A stretch of DNA of 5,554 nucleotides from Glaciimonas sp. (GTDB lineage: Bacteria > Pseudomonadota > Gammaproteobacteria > Burkholderiales > Burkholderiaceae), in NCBI GenBank assembly GCA_014377145.1, contig JACMQE010000066.1, positions 1 through 5,554 on the forward strand, written 5' to 3'. The notes under the pieces are model-generated. The model saw only the letters and a list, made by a program, of their open reading frames with translations, did no database searches and had not been told where the DNA came from. Each line of letters opens with the position of its first letter. Positions within the stretch are counted from its first letter, which is position 1. Of the stretch, positions 1 through 5,554 are shown in pieces. The translations under genes and the position numbers were made by a program.

Positions 1-18
1 GGGTGGCTTATTCATCTC

Positions 19-104
19 GACAACTATCACTACCATTGATAATTGAAGATAAATGTGGTGCAAAGTCGCGGCTGTTCCACGGTCCGGGTGGCGGCGAAAT
101 ATTC
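19..104 (+). promoter_or_regulatory. possible structured 5' leader (weak c-di-GMP-I riboswitch resemblance)
   Basis: The leader contains GCAAAGTC at 60-67, preceded by a possible hairpin (ACCATT 32-37 with AATGTGGT 52-59, one strand bulged) and followed by CCGGGTGGC at 84-92. The cyclic di-GMP-I (GEMM) riboswitch has GCAAAGCC after its first hairpin and CCGGGTTGCC at its 3' end, so the order and spacing resemble it. However, the conserved GGCAAACC on the 5' side is not present, and the second hairpin can be drawn only as a three-pair CGG/CCG stem. The rest of 1-166 shows no gene and no convincing -35/-10 pair. This is a candidate only; it could be chance similarity. Confidence 0.2.
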
Positions 105-153
105 AGACGATTATTGGCGCGATAAGCAGTTAATAGATGTCAGACCAACAAAA

Positions 154-160
154 AGGGAGA
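154..160 (+). promoter_or_regulatory. Shine-Dalgarno site that sets the start of the VWA gene
   Basis: AGGGAGA lies 6 bases before the ATG at 167. The in-frame ATG at 137 has no purine-rich stretch upstream, and starting at 167 gives a shorter n-region beginning MKLTNN, so 167 is the preferred start. Confidence 0.7.
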
Positions 161-166
161 TTGAGA

Positions 167-3100
167 ATGAAACTAACTAACAACTTACTGATAACCATGT
201 TCAAGCATCTCTCTTTAACTCGCGTTGGGGGAGGTATGATTACTTTAGCCCTAGTTGTCTTCGGCGTGCAGAGTATGGCTTTTAAACCGGACGAGGCTTC
301 TCACGGGCACAAATTCATTACGGCAGGGATTTTGTCAGGTGGCTTTAATTACCAAGGCAAGTTGGTTCCGCAGTTCTCAACAACTTTTTCGAACGGCAAA
401 ACGGCGGCATTTTCCAAAAAAGCAGTGGATGACGTAGTTCTTGGGAACTATACAACCGATTGGGGTAAGCAAAATTTAGTCAATATAAACGATGTAGATT
501 TTCCTTCGGAGAAAGAGTTTCTCGATGAAACTGCGCATTGCGACAACGATACTGTTACTGATTGCTCCCTTCGGATAACGAACAAACTAAACGGTCTGGT
601 ACTTCAAAGCTTAGCAGCATATGCTTCGTTACCTGAGAACGACCAGACGGCACCGGCAGGCAAGAGATTAATAGGCAGAGCCCGTCTTCATCTAGGCAAA
701 AGTTTTCATACCTTGCAAGACTTTTATGCCCACAGCGATCACGCAAACCGGAAAGCGGACACGGATTTGTACACGGCTTTGTATACAGTCGTACGCGGTA
801 ACTCTGCACCTTTTCGGTCTGCAAATCTGCAAGCTTTGTATAGCGGACGTAAATACAACGAATGCACACCCGTTTCCCCTGGAGGAAACTACGTTTTAAA
901 CGAAAGCAAGCCCAGTAATGGGCCACCGACCACTGGCTATTTCGCGCAAGGAGCGACGACCGTAGTTACATCTATTTTAACAGGAGCGTTTATTGGTGGT
1001 GCTTCGGACGTAGATGGCCAAGCTCGTTGCGATCACGGTAACTATACCGATATAAGCAGTACCAATGGCATAAACAAAGATGATAAAGACCCGCAATACA
1101 GCATCGACATTCCGAAGAGCTGGATAGCCAAAGCACGTGCTGCGCACATTAGTGCTTCTTATCTAGCTGCCCAACATACAAGTCAACTGATGAACGATTT
1201 GGTATCTGCAATCAAGGCTTACCCTGAAATGACAGACTATCAAAGGGACACCATGATTGCCGGTTTACTCGGCATTGATCAAGGTAAGACTGCTTTTGGC
1301 TTTGTGGTTGATACGACGGGAAGCATGGGGCCAATTATTGACGGAGTAAAGACCCAAATTCAAAAACAGATTGACGCCGTTGTGGCTGCAGACGTTTCTG
1401 TCAGACAGAAGTTTTTACTGGTTGACTATGGCGATCCATACATCGGAACTGCATTCATCGGGAGTCCCAGTGACGTCAAGGCCAAGGTATCTGCTTTAGT
1501 GGCCGATGGCGGGGGTGATTGCCCGGAGTTGGCGTTCGGGGGACTGCTGAGAGCAGTTGAGGCGGCGCCTGAAGGAATTAAGTTGTTTTTGTTCACAGAC
1601 GCGTCGGCAAAGGATGCGGAACTCGAAGGCGCAGTGACCACAGCTGCTGTTGCCAAGAAAATTGAAATAAACTTTAACGCATCCGGTTCGTGCTCGCCGA
1701 TCGATCCATCATATTATCGAGTGGCTGCTGCTACGGGTGGTCAAGTCATCGTCACAGATCACACTGCAGCAGGGGTAGCGGCGGCGTTTGTCGGTGTCTC
1801 GATTGAAGAGAACGGTTCGAGTCTTTCACCTGTTGTCATTGAGCGGGGTACGCTTAACGCAGCCAAGACAGTTGATGTAGTTGTCGAAACGGGAGCCACA
1901 AAACTGCTGGTGCTGGCAACTTCAGTTTCTGGAACTATTCAATTCATTGCACCGAATGGCAGTCCCGTTGTGAACAGCGCGACAGGCGGCATAACAGATT
2001 TTCTTGGCGGTCGAGGATTGAAGGTTACCAATCCGGTTGCTGGGGTTTGGAAAGTTGTATACACGATAGCAGGCGCGCCGAGTGACTACAGCATCAAGGC
2101 AGATGTAGCGTCCACATCTAGCCTTGAACAATTTAATTTCTTGTCAGATAAACTTTCTGGTCGCGAAGGTCATGAGGGATATCAGCCCTTTGCAGGAATG
2201 CCGCCCCTAGGACCGGTTCGTTTCCAAGCGCGGTTAGCTGGTGCAATTGGAAATCCAATATTCCAGGCAGTCGCGGACAATGGAACGGTATTGAGTGAAT
2301 TTAAGACTTCGCGGGAAACTGATAAGGACTATATTGGCACTGCGGATTTGACGACGACGCCATTTAGAGTCCGTATGCTCGGTGTGGACGCGGTGGGTAA
2401 AGCAATAGTGCGTACCCAGGCAAATCTCTACACACCCACCCAGCTATTGGTCCGAGTAGTGGATGCGCCGCGTTTTGTGGTGGGAGGAGTGAATAAAGTT
2501 GTTATTCAGGTTACTAACCCTGGAAGTAACGGCATAGTTGCGCTTGCTGCCACTACTACGGATGGCTCGGTAAGCGACATTAAGCCGGCATCCCTTGCTT
2601 TGGCGACTGGCGCCAGTGCTTTGGTGGAAATATCAGTTGTGCTACCTGCTGCAGTTAGAACCGATACTTTAGGTAGCCTCGAAATAAAAACCACCAAAGA
2701 AGGTGTAACAGAAAAGACTCCGGTTCTTTTTGAGGTAGCTGCAGACAGTGATGGCGACGGTATTCCAGATATTGAGGAGATGGGTCCGACTGGTGCGGAT
2801 GCACTGTACGACGGCAATGGTGACGGCATTCCTGACTATAAGCAGGCCGAGGTCCTATCGCTGCATTCGCGTAGTCGTAATGCCTATCTAACGCTCAGCA
2901 TCGATGGGCCAGGTCGGTTTGCGCTGGCTACCGCCGCTATGGCACCAGCTGACACTATGAATTTGAAGTTTCCATTGGACTTATTTGATTTCAAGATTGT
3001 TGGCCTTTCCAACGGCGCTTCAACAAAAATCAAGATGCGATTCCCCGAATACCTTGCTCCTCAAGGGTATTCCAAGTACGGTCCGTTACCGAACAATAAG

Positions 3101-3469
3101 ACGCCGACTTGGTACGATTTTGCGGACGACGGGAAAACTGGGGCCAAATTCACAGGTAGTGTGCTGACGCTCTCGCTAATTGACGGTGGCCGTGGCGATG
3201 ATGATCTTTTGGCGAACGGTGAGATTGTTGATATAGGTGGGCCGACGCAAGTGAAGTTTGCCGGAGTTAGTTACCCCCTCGACGCTGCATCCCCTACGCC
3301 CCCGATCGGCACTGGAGCAGCGCCTGCTTCCCCGTCAGGCAGTGGAGGTTGCACTGTGGGCCACAAAGAGCAGGCGGATATCTCTTTGCTTCTACTTTTG
3401 CTGGCTGCCATCGGCTTTGCTATGGTCAGAGTTCGGCGCAGGCTAAATGCACAGGAGGCGAGGAAGTGA
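167..3469 (+). CDS. exported HET-C/VWA domain surface protein with JDVT-CTERM-type sorting signal
   Basis: Predicted secreted, surface-anchored protein of 1100 residues (numbered from the ATG at 167). Residues 1-38 form a signal peptide: Lys/Arg n-region, hydrophobic core 24-34, likely cut after SMA38. Residues about 45-330 resemble the HET-C/VWA7 N-terminal domain, with HGH at 46-48, HCDND at 124-128 and HTLQDFYAHSDH at 181-192; this His/Asp-rich pattern suggests a metal site. A VWA domain follows (about 375-550): MIDAS D382-x-T384-x-S386, a GGGDCPE loop at 448-454, and FTDAS with D478. Residues 560-855 are beta-rich, Ig-like or PPC-like. Two thrombospondin-3-like calcium loops lie at 860-868 and 882-890. 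Residues about 892-1027 match the choice-of-anchor U pattern (FPEYL, KYGP, WYDF, GRGDDD, ANGEIVD). A Pro/Ser/Gly linker leads to the sorting signal. It is the first gene of a three-gene operon with its likely protease. The natural ligand or enzymatic activity is unknown. The alternative start at 137 would add 10 residues. Confidence 0.9.
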   Translation: MKLTNNLLITMFKHLSLTRVGGGMITLALVVFGVQSMAFKPDEASHGHKFITAGILSGGFNYQGKLVPQFSTTFSNGKTAAFSKKAVDDVVLGNYTTDWGKQNLVNINDVDFPSEKEFLDETAHCDNDTVTDCSLRITNKLNGLVLQSLAAYASLPENDQTAPAGKRLIGRARLHLGKSFHTLQDFYAHSDHANRKADTDLYTALYTVVRGNSAPFRSANLQALYSGRKYNECTPVSPGGNYVLNESKPSNGPPTTGYFAQGATTVVTSILTGAFIGGASDVDGQARCDHGNYTDISSTNGINKDDKDPQYSIDIPKSWIAKARAAHISASYLAAQHTSQLMNDLVSAIKAYPEMTDYQRDTMIAGLLGIDQGKTAFGFVVDTTGSMGPIIDGVKTQIQKQIDAVVAADVSVRQKFLLVDYGDPYIGTAFIGSPSDVKAKVSALVADGGGDCPELAFGGLLRAVEAAPEGIKLFLFTDASAKDAELEGAVTTAAVAKKIEINFNASGSCSPIDPSYYRVAAATGGQVIVTDHTAAGVAAAFVGVSIEENGSSLSPVVIERGTLNAAKTVDVVVETGATKLLVLATSVSGTIQFIAPNGSPVVNSATGGITDFLGGRGLKVTNPVAGVWKVVYTIAGAPSDYSIKADVASTSSLEQFNFLSDKLSGREGHEGYQPFAGMPPLGPVRFQARLAGAIGNPIFQAVADNGTVLSEFKTSRETDKDYIGTADLTTTPFRVRMLGVDAVGKAIVRTQANLYTPTQLLVRVVDAPRFVVGGVNKVVIQVTNPGSNGIVALAATTTDGSVSDIKPASLALATGASALVEISVVLPAAVRTDTLGSLEIKTTKEGVTEKTPVLFEVAADSDGDGIPDIEEMGPTGADALYDGNGDGIPDYKQAEVLSLHSRSRNAYLTLSIDGPGRFALATAAMAPADTMNLKFPLDLFDFKIVGLSNGASTKIKMRFPEYLAPQGYSKYGPLPNNKTPTWYDFADDGKTGAKFTGSVLTLSLIDGGRGDDDLLANGEIVDIGGPTQVKFAGVSYPLDAASPTPPIGTGAAPASPSGSGGCTVGHKEQADISLLLLLLAAIGFAMVRVRRRLNAQEARK
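3341..3466 (+). other. C-terminal JDVT-CTERM-like protein-sorting signal
   Basis: The last 42 residues of the VWA protein (1059-1100) form a tripartite tail: SGGCT with Cys1062, a short spacer ending in Asp, a hydrophobic segment of about 17 residues (starting ISLLLLLLAAIGF), and an Arg-rich end (RVRRR). This is the layout of Cys-containing sorting signals such as MYXO-CTERM and JDVT-CTERM, in which an intramembrane protease removes the helix near the invariant Cys. JDVT-CTERM is preferred over the other Cys-type signals because a short CPBP-family protease follows directly. GlyGly-CTERM is less likely because no rhomboid-type protease (rhombosortase) is encoded in the window. The exact signal class is an inference from pattern and neighbourhood. 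Confidence 0.75.
3460..3466 (+). promoter_or_regulatory. Shine-Dalgarno site for the intramembrane protease
   Basis: GAGGAAG lies inside the last codons of the VWA gene, 9 bases before the ATG at 3476. A stronger AGGAGG at 3453-3458 is 17 bases away, too far for the usual spacing but able to hold ribosomes that have just terminated. This supports translational coupling of substrate and protease. Confidence 0.6.
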
Positions 3470-3475
3470 TCTGCA

Positions 3476-3820
3476 ATGCACCTGGTGCTCTTGCTTATCG
3501 CGTTTCCGTTGTTAGAAGAAATCGTTTTTCGTTGGGGCGTCCAGCGCAGTATCGAGGAGCGATCGGAAGCGTGGCGTGGCATTCCAAGTAATTTAGCCAC
3601 GTCGCTGCTATTTGCTGCAGCGCACGTACCGGCATGGGGTTGGTTCCACGGGGTTTTAGTTGTACTTCCTTCATTGGTGCTGGGCTTTGTCTATCAAAAG
3701 ACCGGAACACTTTGGTATTGCATCGTGTTGCATGCAACTTTTAACCTCATTGGAAGCTTGTTAGATGTACCGTATAAGTTGCTTGCTTATGTTGCTCTCG
3801 CTGGCCTCAGGCTGCAGTAA
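3476..3820 (+). CDS. mrtJ: CPBP-family glutamic intramembrane protease, JDVT-CTERM system type
   Basis: Small polytopic membrane protease of 114 residues. All three motifs of the CPBP (CAAX protease and bacteriocin-processing, Abi) family are visible: EEIVFR at 14-19 with the catalytic glutamate pair and Arg19, FAAAH with H50, and HATFN with H86 and N90. The hydrophobic segments around residues 3-13, 40-50, 57-73 and 79-96 would bury the active site in the inner membrane. It is shorter than general CPBP proteases but contains the full catalytic core. An in-frame stop three codons upstream excludes a longer start. It directly follows a gene whose product ends in a Cys-type sorting tail; in known Mrt systems such a protease cleaves that tail, so the upstream VWA protein is the predicted substrate. 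The symbol rests on this pairing and on the motifs, not on a search. A generic CPBP protease is the alternative. Confidence 0.82.
   Translation: MHLVLLLIAFPLLEEIVFRWGVQRSIEERSEAWRGIPSNLATSLLFAAAHVPAWGWFHGVLVVLPSLVLGFVYQKTGTLWYCIVLHATFNLIGSLLDVPYKLLAYVALAGLRLQ
3752..3756 (+). promoter_or_regulatory. Shine-Dalgarno site for the RCC1 lipoprotein inside the protease gene
   Basis: GGAAG sits 8 bases before the ATG at 3765, within the protease coding sequence. It supports the start at 3765, which gives a proper lipoprotein signal, over the later in-frame ATGs at 3789 and 3840, which would lose the n-region or the whole signal. Confidence 0.5.
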
Positions 3821-4508
3821 GGTAGACCAACCCGAGGTTATGCGCTGGACGGTTGCAGCCGGTAGGTCCCATTGTCTGATGGTGAGTCCGAAGGGTGCGC
3901 TTTATGCGGTTGGACTCAACCATATGGGACAACTCGGAATTCCCAAGCCAGATAGTGTTTACCCTGTGTCATTACACGTGGCTAATATTGGTCCCATCAA
4001 ACAAGCTGCAGTTGGTCTAGCTCACTCTGTTGTATTGACCAAAAAGGGTGAAGTCTATACTTTTGGCGATAATCTGCATGGTCAGCTCGGTCAGCCAGGA
4101 TTGCGCTACTCCTATCAGCCTACGAAGTTGCCAGAGCTGAATAGAGCAAATTGGATTGCTGCGGGAGATGCTTACAGTTTGGCTGTTATGCCGTCGGGTG
4201 TGCTATTTGGGTGGGGTAGCAATTACAAGCGACAGCTCGGCCTAACGCAAGGAGAGTACGCATCTCGGCCGGTTAAACTAACTGGACTAGACTTGCCAAT
4301 TGCTGCTCCTGTAGCCGCGAAAGTAAAATTAGCACAGACCACCTATCCCCAAACACGGGTTAATAAGAGCAGTATTACCCAAGTAGACTTGGGCGCATCG
4401 GCCATTTATGATGATTACCAACAACTAGATGACCATACTTGGATAGGCATTTATGCCAGCGGACAGATTGAGTATGGAGGTAGCCCCTGCGGATTTCCAG
4501 AACGATGA
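3765..4508 (+). CDS. predicted lipoprotein with RCC1-type propeller repeats
   Basis: Protein of 247 residues. The first 17 (MYRISCLLMLLSLASGC) form a lipoprotein signal: Arg3, a Leu-rich core and an Ala-Ser-Gly-Cys lipobox, so Cys17 would be lipidated after signal peptidase II cleavage. RCC1 repeats follow: one at about 27-77 (AAGRSHCLMV, GLNHMGQLG), one at 78-127 (VGLAHSVVLTKKGEVYTFGDN, HGQLG) and one at 128-179 (AAGDAYSLAV, GVLFGWGSN, RQLG). Residues 204-240 look like a degenerate fourth, with a Gly-Ala-Ser-Ala start and SGQIEYGG. A full RCC1 propeller has seven blades, so this is a short version, possibly truncated at the C-terminus or acting as an oligomer. It overlaps the protease gene by 56 bases in another frame, suggesting coupled expression. 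RCC1 repeats usually serve binding; the partner here is unknown, and a link to the VWA protein is inferred only from gene order. Confidence 0.82.
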   Translation: MYRISCLLMLLSLASGCSKVDQPEVMRWTVAAGRSHCLMVSPKGALYAVGLNHMGQLGIPKPDSVYPVSLHVANIGPIKQAAVGLAHSVVLTKKGEVYTFGDNLHGQLGQPGLRYSYQPTKLPELNRANWIAAGDAYSLAVMPSGVLFGWGSNYKRQLGLTQGEYASRPVKLTGLDLPIAAPVAAKVKLAQTTYPQTRVNKSSITQVDLGASAIYDDYQQLDDHTWIGIYASGQIEYGGSPCGFPER

Positions 4509-4591
4509 CGGCCAGTCCTGTGCACTCTCCTGTGTCAGACACCCATTCACGACCGCTCGCCTGATTTCCTGAAACTATTTACCGCCTTGCG

Positions 4592-4999
4592 ATGGCGGCT
4601 GTATTTCTGTTGGGATATCTAACACCTGCATGCCAAGATATCTTTGATACCGAACGCTGGATGGACACCCATGCTTTATCTGTCGTAGAAGACGGAATTG
4701 GCTCGCGTCCTCAGCCACCAGCGGTAAATGAACGCTCGACCTGTGTTCTCTCCACCTCAATTATCTTCAGCGAGTGCTTACCATGGGCAAGCTGGCATCT
4801 TAATGCGCGGGGCAAGCCGTTTAATACTTTCTGTCAGAGTTCCATCTCTATGGTGATCGCAGATCTCGAAACACAGAGTGCCTTGCGTTATGGCAGGGGC
4901 GTTGTGATGGCACACGCCAGTGTGGCGCATTTTTTGTTGCCCACAACGCAGAGGGAGGCGTTGATCGTAAAGCTGCCAAAGAGGTATTTACAGAAATAA
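4592..4999 (+). CDS. doubtful open frame, hypothetical
   Basis: An open frame of 135 codons lies between the RCC1 gene and the next remnant. The conceptual product starts with a hydrophobic stretch (MAAVFLLGYLTPAC) but then has no family motif that I recognise. No Shine-Dalgarno sequence precedes the ATG at 4592, and the frame is closed by a stop at 4562 just upstream. It overlaps the open frame beginning at 4825 that looks more protein-like near its end. It may be a chance frame, or part of a gene broken by frameshifts together with the downstream segment. I would not rely on it as a real gene. Confidence 0.2.
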   Translation: MAAVFLLGYLTPACQDIFDTERWMDTHALSVVEDGIGSRPQPPAVNERSTCVLSTSIIFSECLPWASWHLNARGKPFNTFCQSSISMVIADLETQSALRYGRGVVMAHASVAHFLLPTTQREALIVKLPKRYLQK

Positions 5000-5304
5000 A
5001 TCAGTCACTGCGACCGTTGGTGAGTTTTCTAGATATGGTCATGTGTATCGTGCAAAACGACAATCTGCTTGTGGTTGGCAATCCCATTGAAGTGAATAAG
5101 CTGATGGGAGCCATTGATGCCAATCCCGGTCTCCGCAATGATTTACAGACGCTGGCCAGCCAACTCAAAATTCGAGCGGGTGGTATGGATCGCAACTGGT
5201 TAGAAAAAGTGCTCAAAAGCTTTGGTGACAAAGGCTATCAAAGCAAATCAAGTCCAGAGTGTTTCAACATGCACTATGGGTTAAAGTTTTTGATTGTTAG
5301 GTAA
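4825..5304 (+). pseudogene. unidentified gene remnant, C-terminal part
   Basis: One + strand frame is open from just after a stop at 4822 to the TAA at 5302-5304. From about 4930 the conceptual product looks like a real soluble, helical protein with alternating charged and hydrophobic residues, for example GGVDRKAAKEVFTEINQSL, NPIEVNKLMGAIDANPGLRN and MDRNWLEKVLKSFGDKGYQ. Before that point the translation is Cys/Arg/Trp-rich and unlike a normal protein. No start codon with a ribosome binding site is present: TTG 5017 and ATG 5035 and 5041 are the first options and would cut into the conserved-looking part. I read it as the C-terminal portion of a gene whose 5' part was lost or frameshifted. 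The family is not recognised. It ends a few bases before the proposed edge of the insertion sequence, so its natural C-terminus may also be altered. Confidence 0.4.
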
Positions 5305-5427
5305 TGCTAGGGATCACGTCCAAAACTCAGCTTCGAAAGCGCTCCTAGACAGATATGTCACGCCTAATGAAACGACAGCGCCAACTGCCTGCATTTTTGG
5401 CTGCACTCGTCGGCTTCTTGCCCGAAT

Positions 5428-5445
5428 TACAGCCCGTTGGCTGTA
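5428..5445. repeat. stem-loop downstream of the transposase stop
   Basis: TACAGCC (5428-5434) and GGCTGTA (5439-5445) form a perfect 7-base-pair stem around the loop CGTT, 11 bases beyond the transposase stop on the minus strand. There is no T-run after it, so it is not a classical intrinsic terminator. It may be a structural element of the insertion sequence end. Confidence 0.5.
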
Positions 5446-5456
5446 TGCAGACGCAC

Positions 5457-5554
5457 TCATGCCTGCGCCCTCTGCAAAAGCCGGCTTTTGGCCATCCATA
5501 AATTGCACAGCGCAAACAGCGTGATGAGTCGCGCCGTGTTTTTCTTCAGACCAC
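5457..5554 (-). CDS. IS5-family transposase, C-terminal fragment (5' end outside window)
   Basis: Read on the minus strand from the window edge, the last 31 codons give GLKKNTARLITLFALCNLW followed by MAKSRLLQRAQA and a TGA at 5459-5457. IS5-family DDE transposases typically end in a very similar stretch, in which a (Y)RGL-x-KNTAQL-x-TLFALSNLW-type segment precedes a short basic tail. The catalytic DDE residues lie outside the window. The incomplete first codon (xGT) is compatible with the Arg usually found before GL. Identification is from remembered family pattern; whether the full transposase is intact cannot be seen. Confidence 0.65.
   Translation of the reverse strand, partial: GLKKNTARLITLFALCNLWMAKSRLLQRAQA

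Larger units (their letters stand above)
5311..5554 (-). mobile_element. 3' end of an IS5-family insertion sequence (partial)
   Basis: The right edge holds a minus-strand transposase tail, so the element's end should lie to the left of 5457. The IS5 subgroup duplicates a four-base YTAR target; a CTAG at 5307-5310 is followed by GGGATCACGTCC, which would be a plausible terminal sequence. The edge at 5311 is an inference, because the other end and its inverted repeat are outside the window. The stretch 5311-5456 shows no gene of its own. Confidence 0.4.

Noticed and set aside
36..64. Promoter starting with TTGATA at 36-41
   Set aside because: No acceptable -10 hexamer occurs at 16-18 bases downstream.
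137..166. Earlier in-frame ATG at 137 for the VWA protein
   Set aside because: No Shine-Dalgarno sequence precedes it, while the ATG at 167 has AGGGAGA at good spacing and still gives a complete signal peptide.
555..2829. Minus-strand open frames opposite the VWA gene (555-926, 1426-1656, 1922-2131, 2506-2829)
   Set aside because: They lie wholly within a gene with clear domains, have no family motifs and biased composition, so they are antisense shadows.
3258..3737. Other open frames over the VWA/protease junction on both strands
   Set aside because: They lie over the sorting signal and the protease motifs, which are clearly encoded in another frame; their products show no recognisable features.
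4504..4570. Frameshift continuation of the RCC1 protein past its stop into another frame
   Set aside because: The neighbouring frame gives a short Cys/Ser-rich tail ending at 4570 with no RCC1 motif, so nothing supports a continued repeat.
4575..4760. Minus-strand open frame in the flank
   Set aside because: Short, no ribosome binding site identified, and an unremarkable product rich in Arg, Ser and Gln without family motifs.

Overview
The window most likely comes from a Gram-negative bacterium, probably a gammaproteobacterium. This rests on a C-terminal sorting signal of the JDVT-CTERM type next to a matching CPBP-family glutamic intramembrane protease, a type II lipoprotein signal, an IS5-family transposase tail and moderate GC content. 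The lineage is an inference, not something the sequence proves.

Layout. Bases 1-166 are a leader with no convincing gene; it may hold a folded RNA, but the evidence is weak. Bases 167-3469 encode a large exported surface protein of 1100 residues: signal peptide, HET-C/VWA7-like histidine-rich N-terminal domain, von Willebrand factor A domain with a recognisable MIDAS, beta-rich linker domains, two thrombospondin-type-3-like calcium loops, a choice-of-anchor U-like domain, and a C-terminal Gly-Gly-Cys / transmembrane / Arg-rich tail. Immediately after it, in the same frame and separated only by a stop codon and two more codons, is a 114-residue CPBP-family protease with the EExxxR, FxxxH and HxxxN motifs, best read as MrtJ, the processing enzyme of JDVT-CTERM proteins. 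A third gene overlaps the protease by 56 bases and encodes a predicted lipoprotein with about three and a half RCC1 repeats.

The three genes are on the same strand, tightly packed, and each has a ribosome binding site inside or at the end of the previous gene, so they look like one translationally coupled operon: cell-surface VWA substrate, its dedicated intramembrane protease, and an RCC1-propeller lipoprotein of unknown role. The protease would cleave the VWA protein near its C-terminal cysteine to release or re-anchor it at the surface.

Bases 4509-5304 hold no intact recognisable gene. One stretch (about 4930-5304, + strand) reads like the C-terminal part of a real protein but has no credible start, so it looks like a gene remnant. 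From about 5311 to the right edge lies the 3' end of an IS5-family insertion sequence on the minus strand, whose transposase is cut by the window edge. The right half is therefore a decayed, mobile-element-disturbed flank next to an intact operon.
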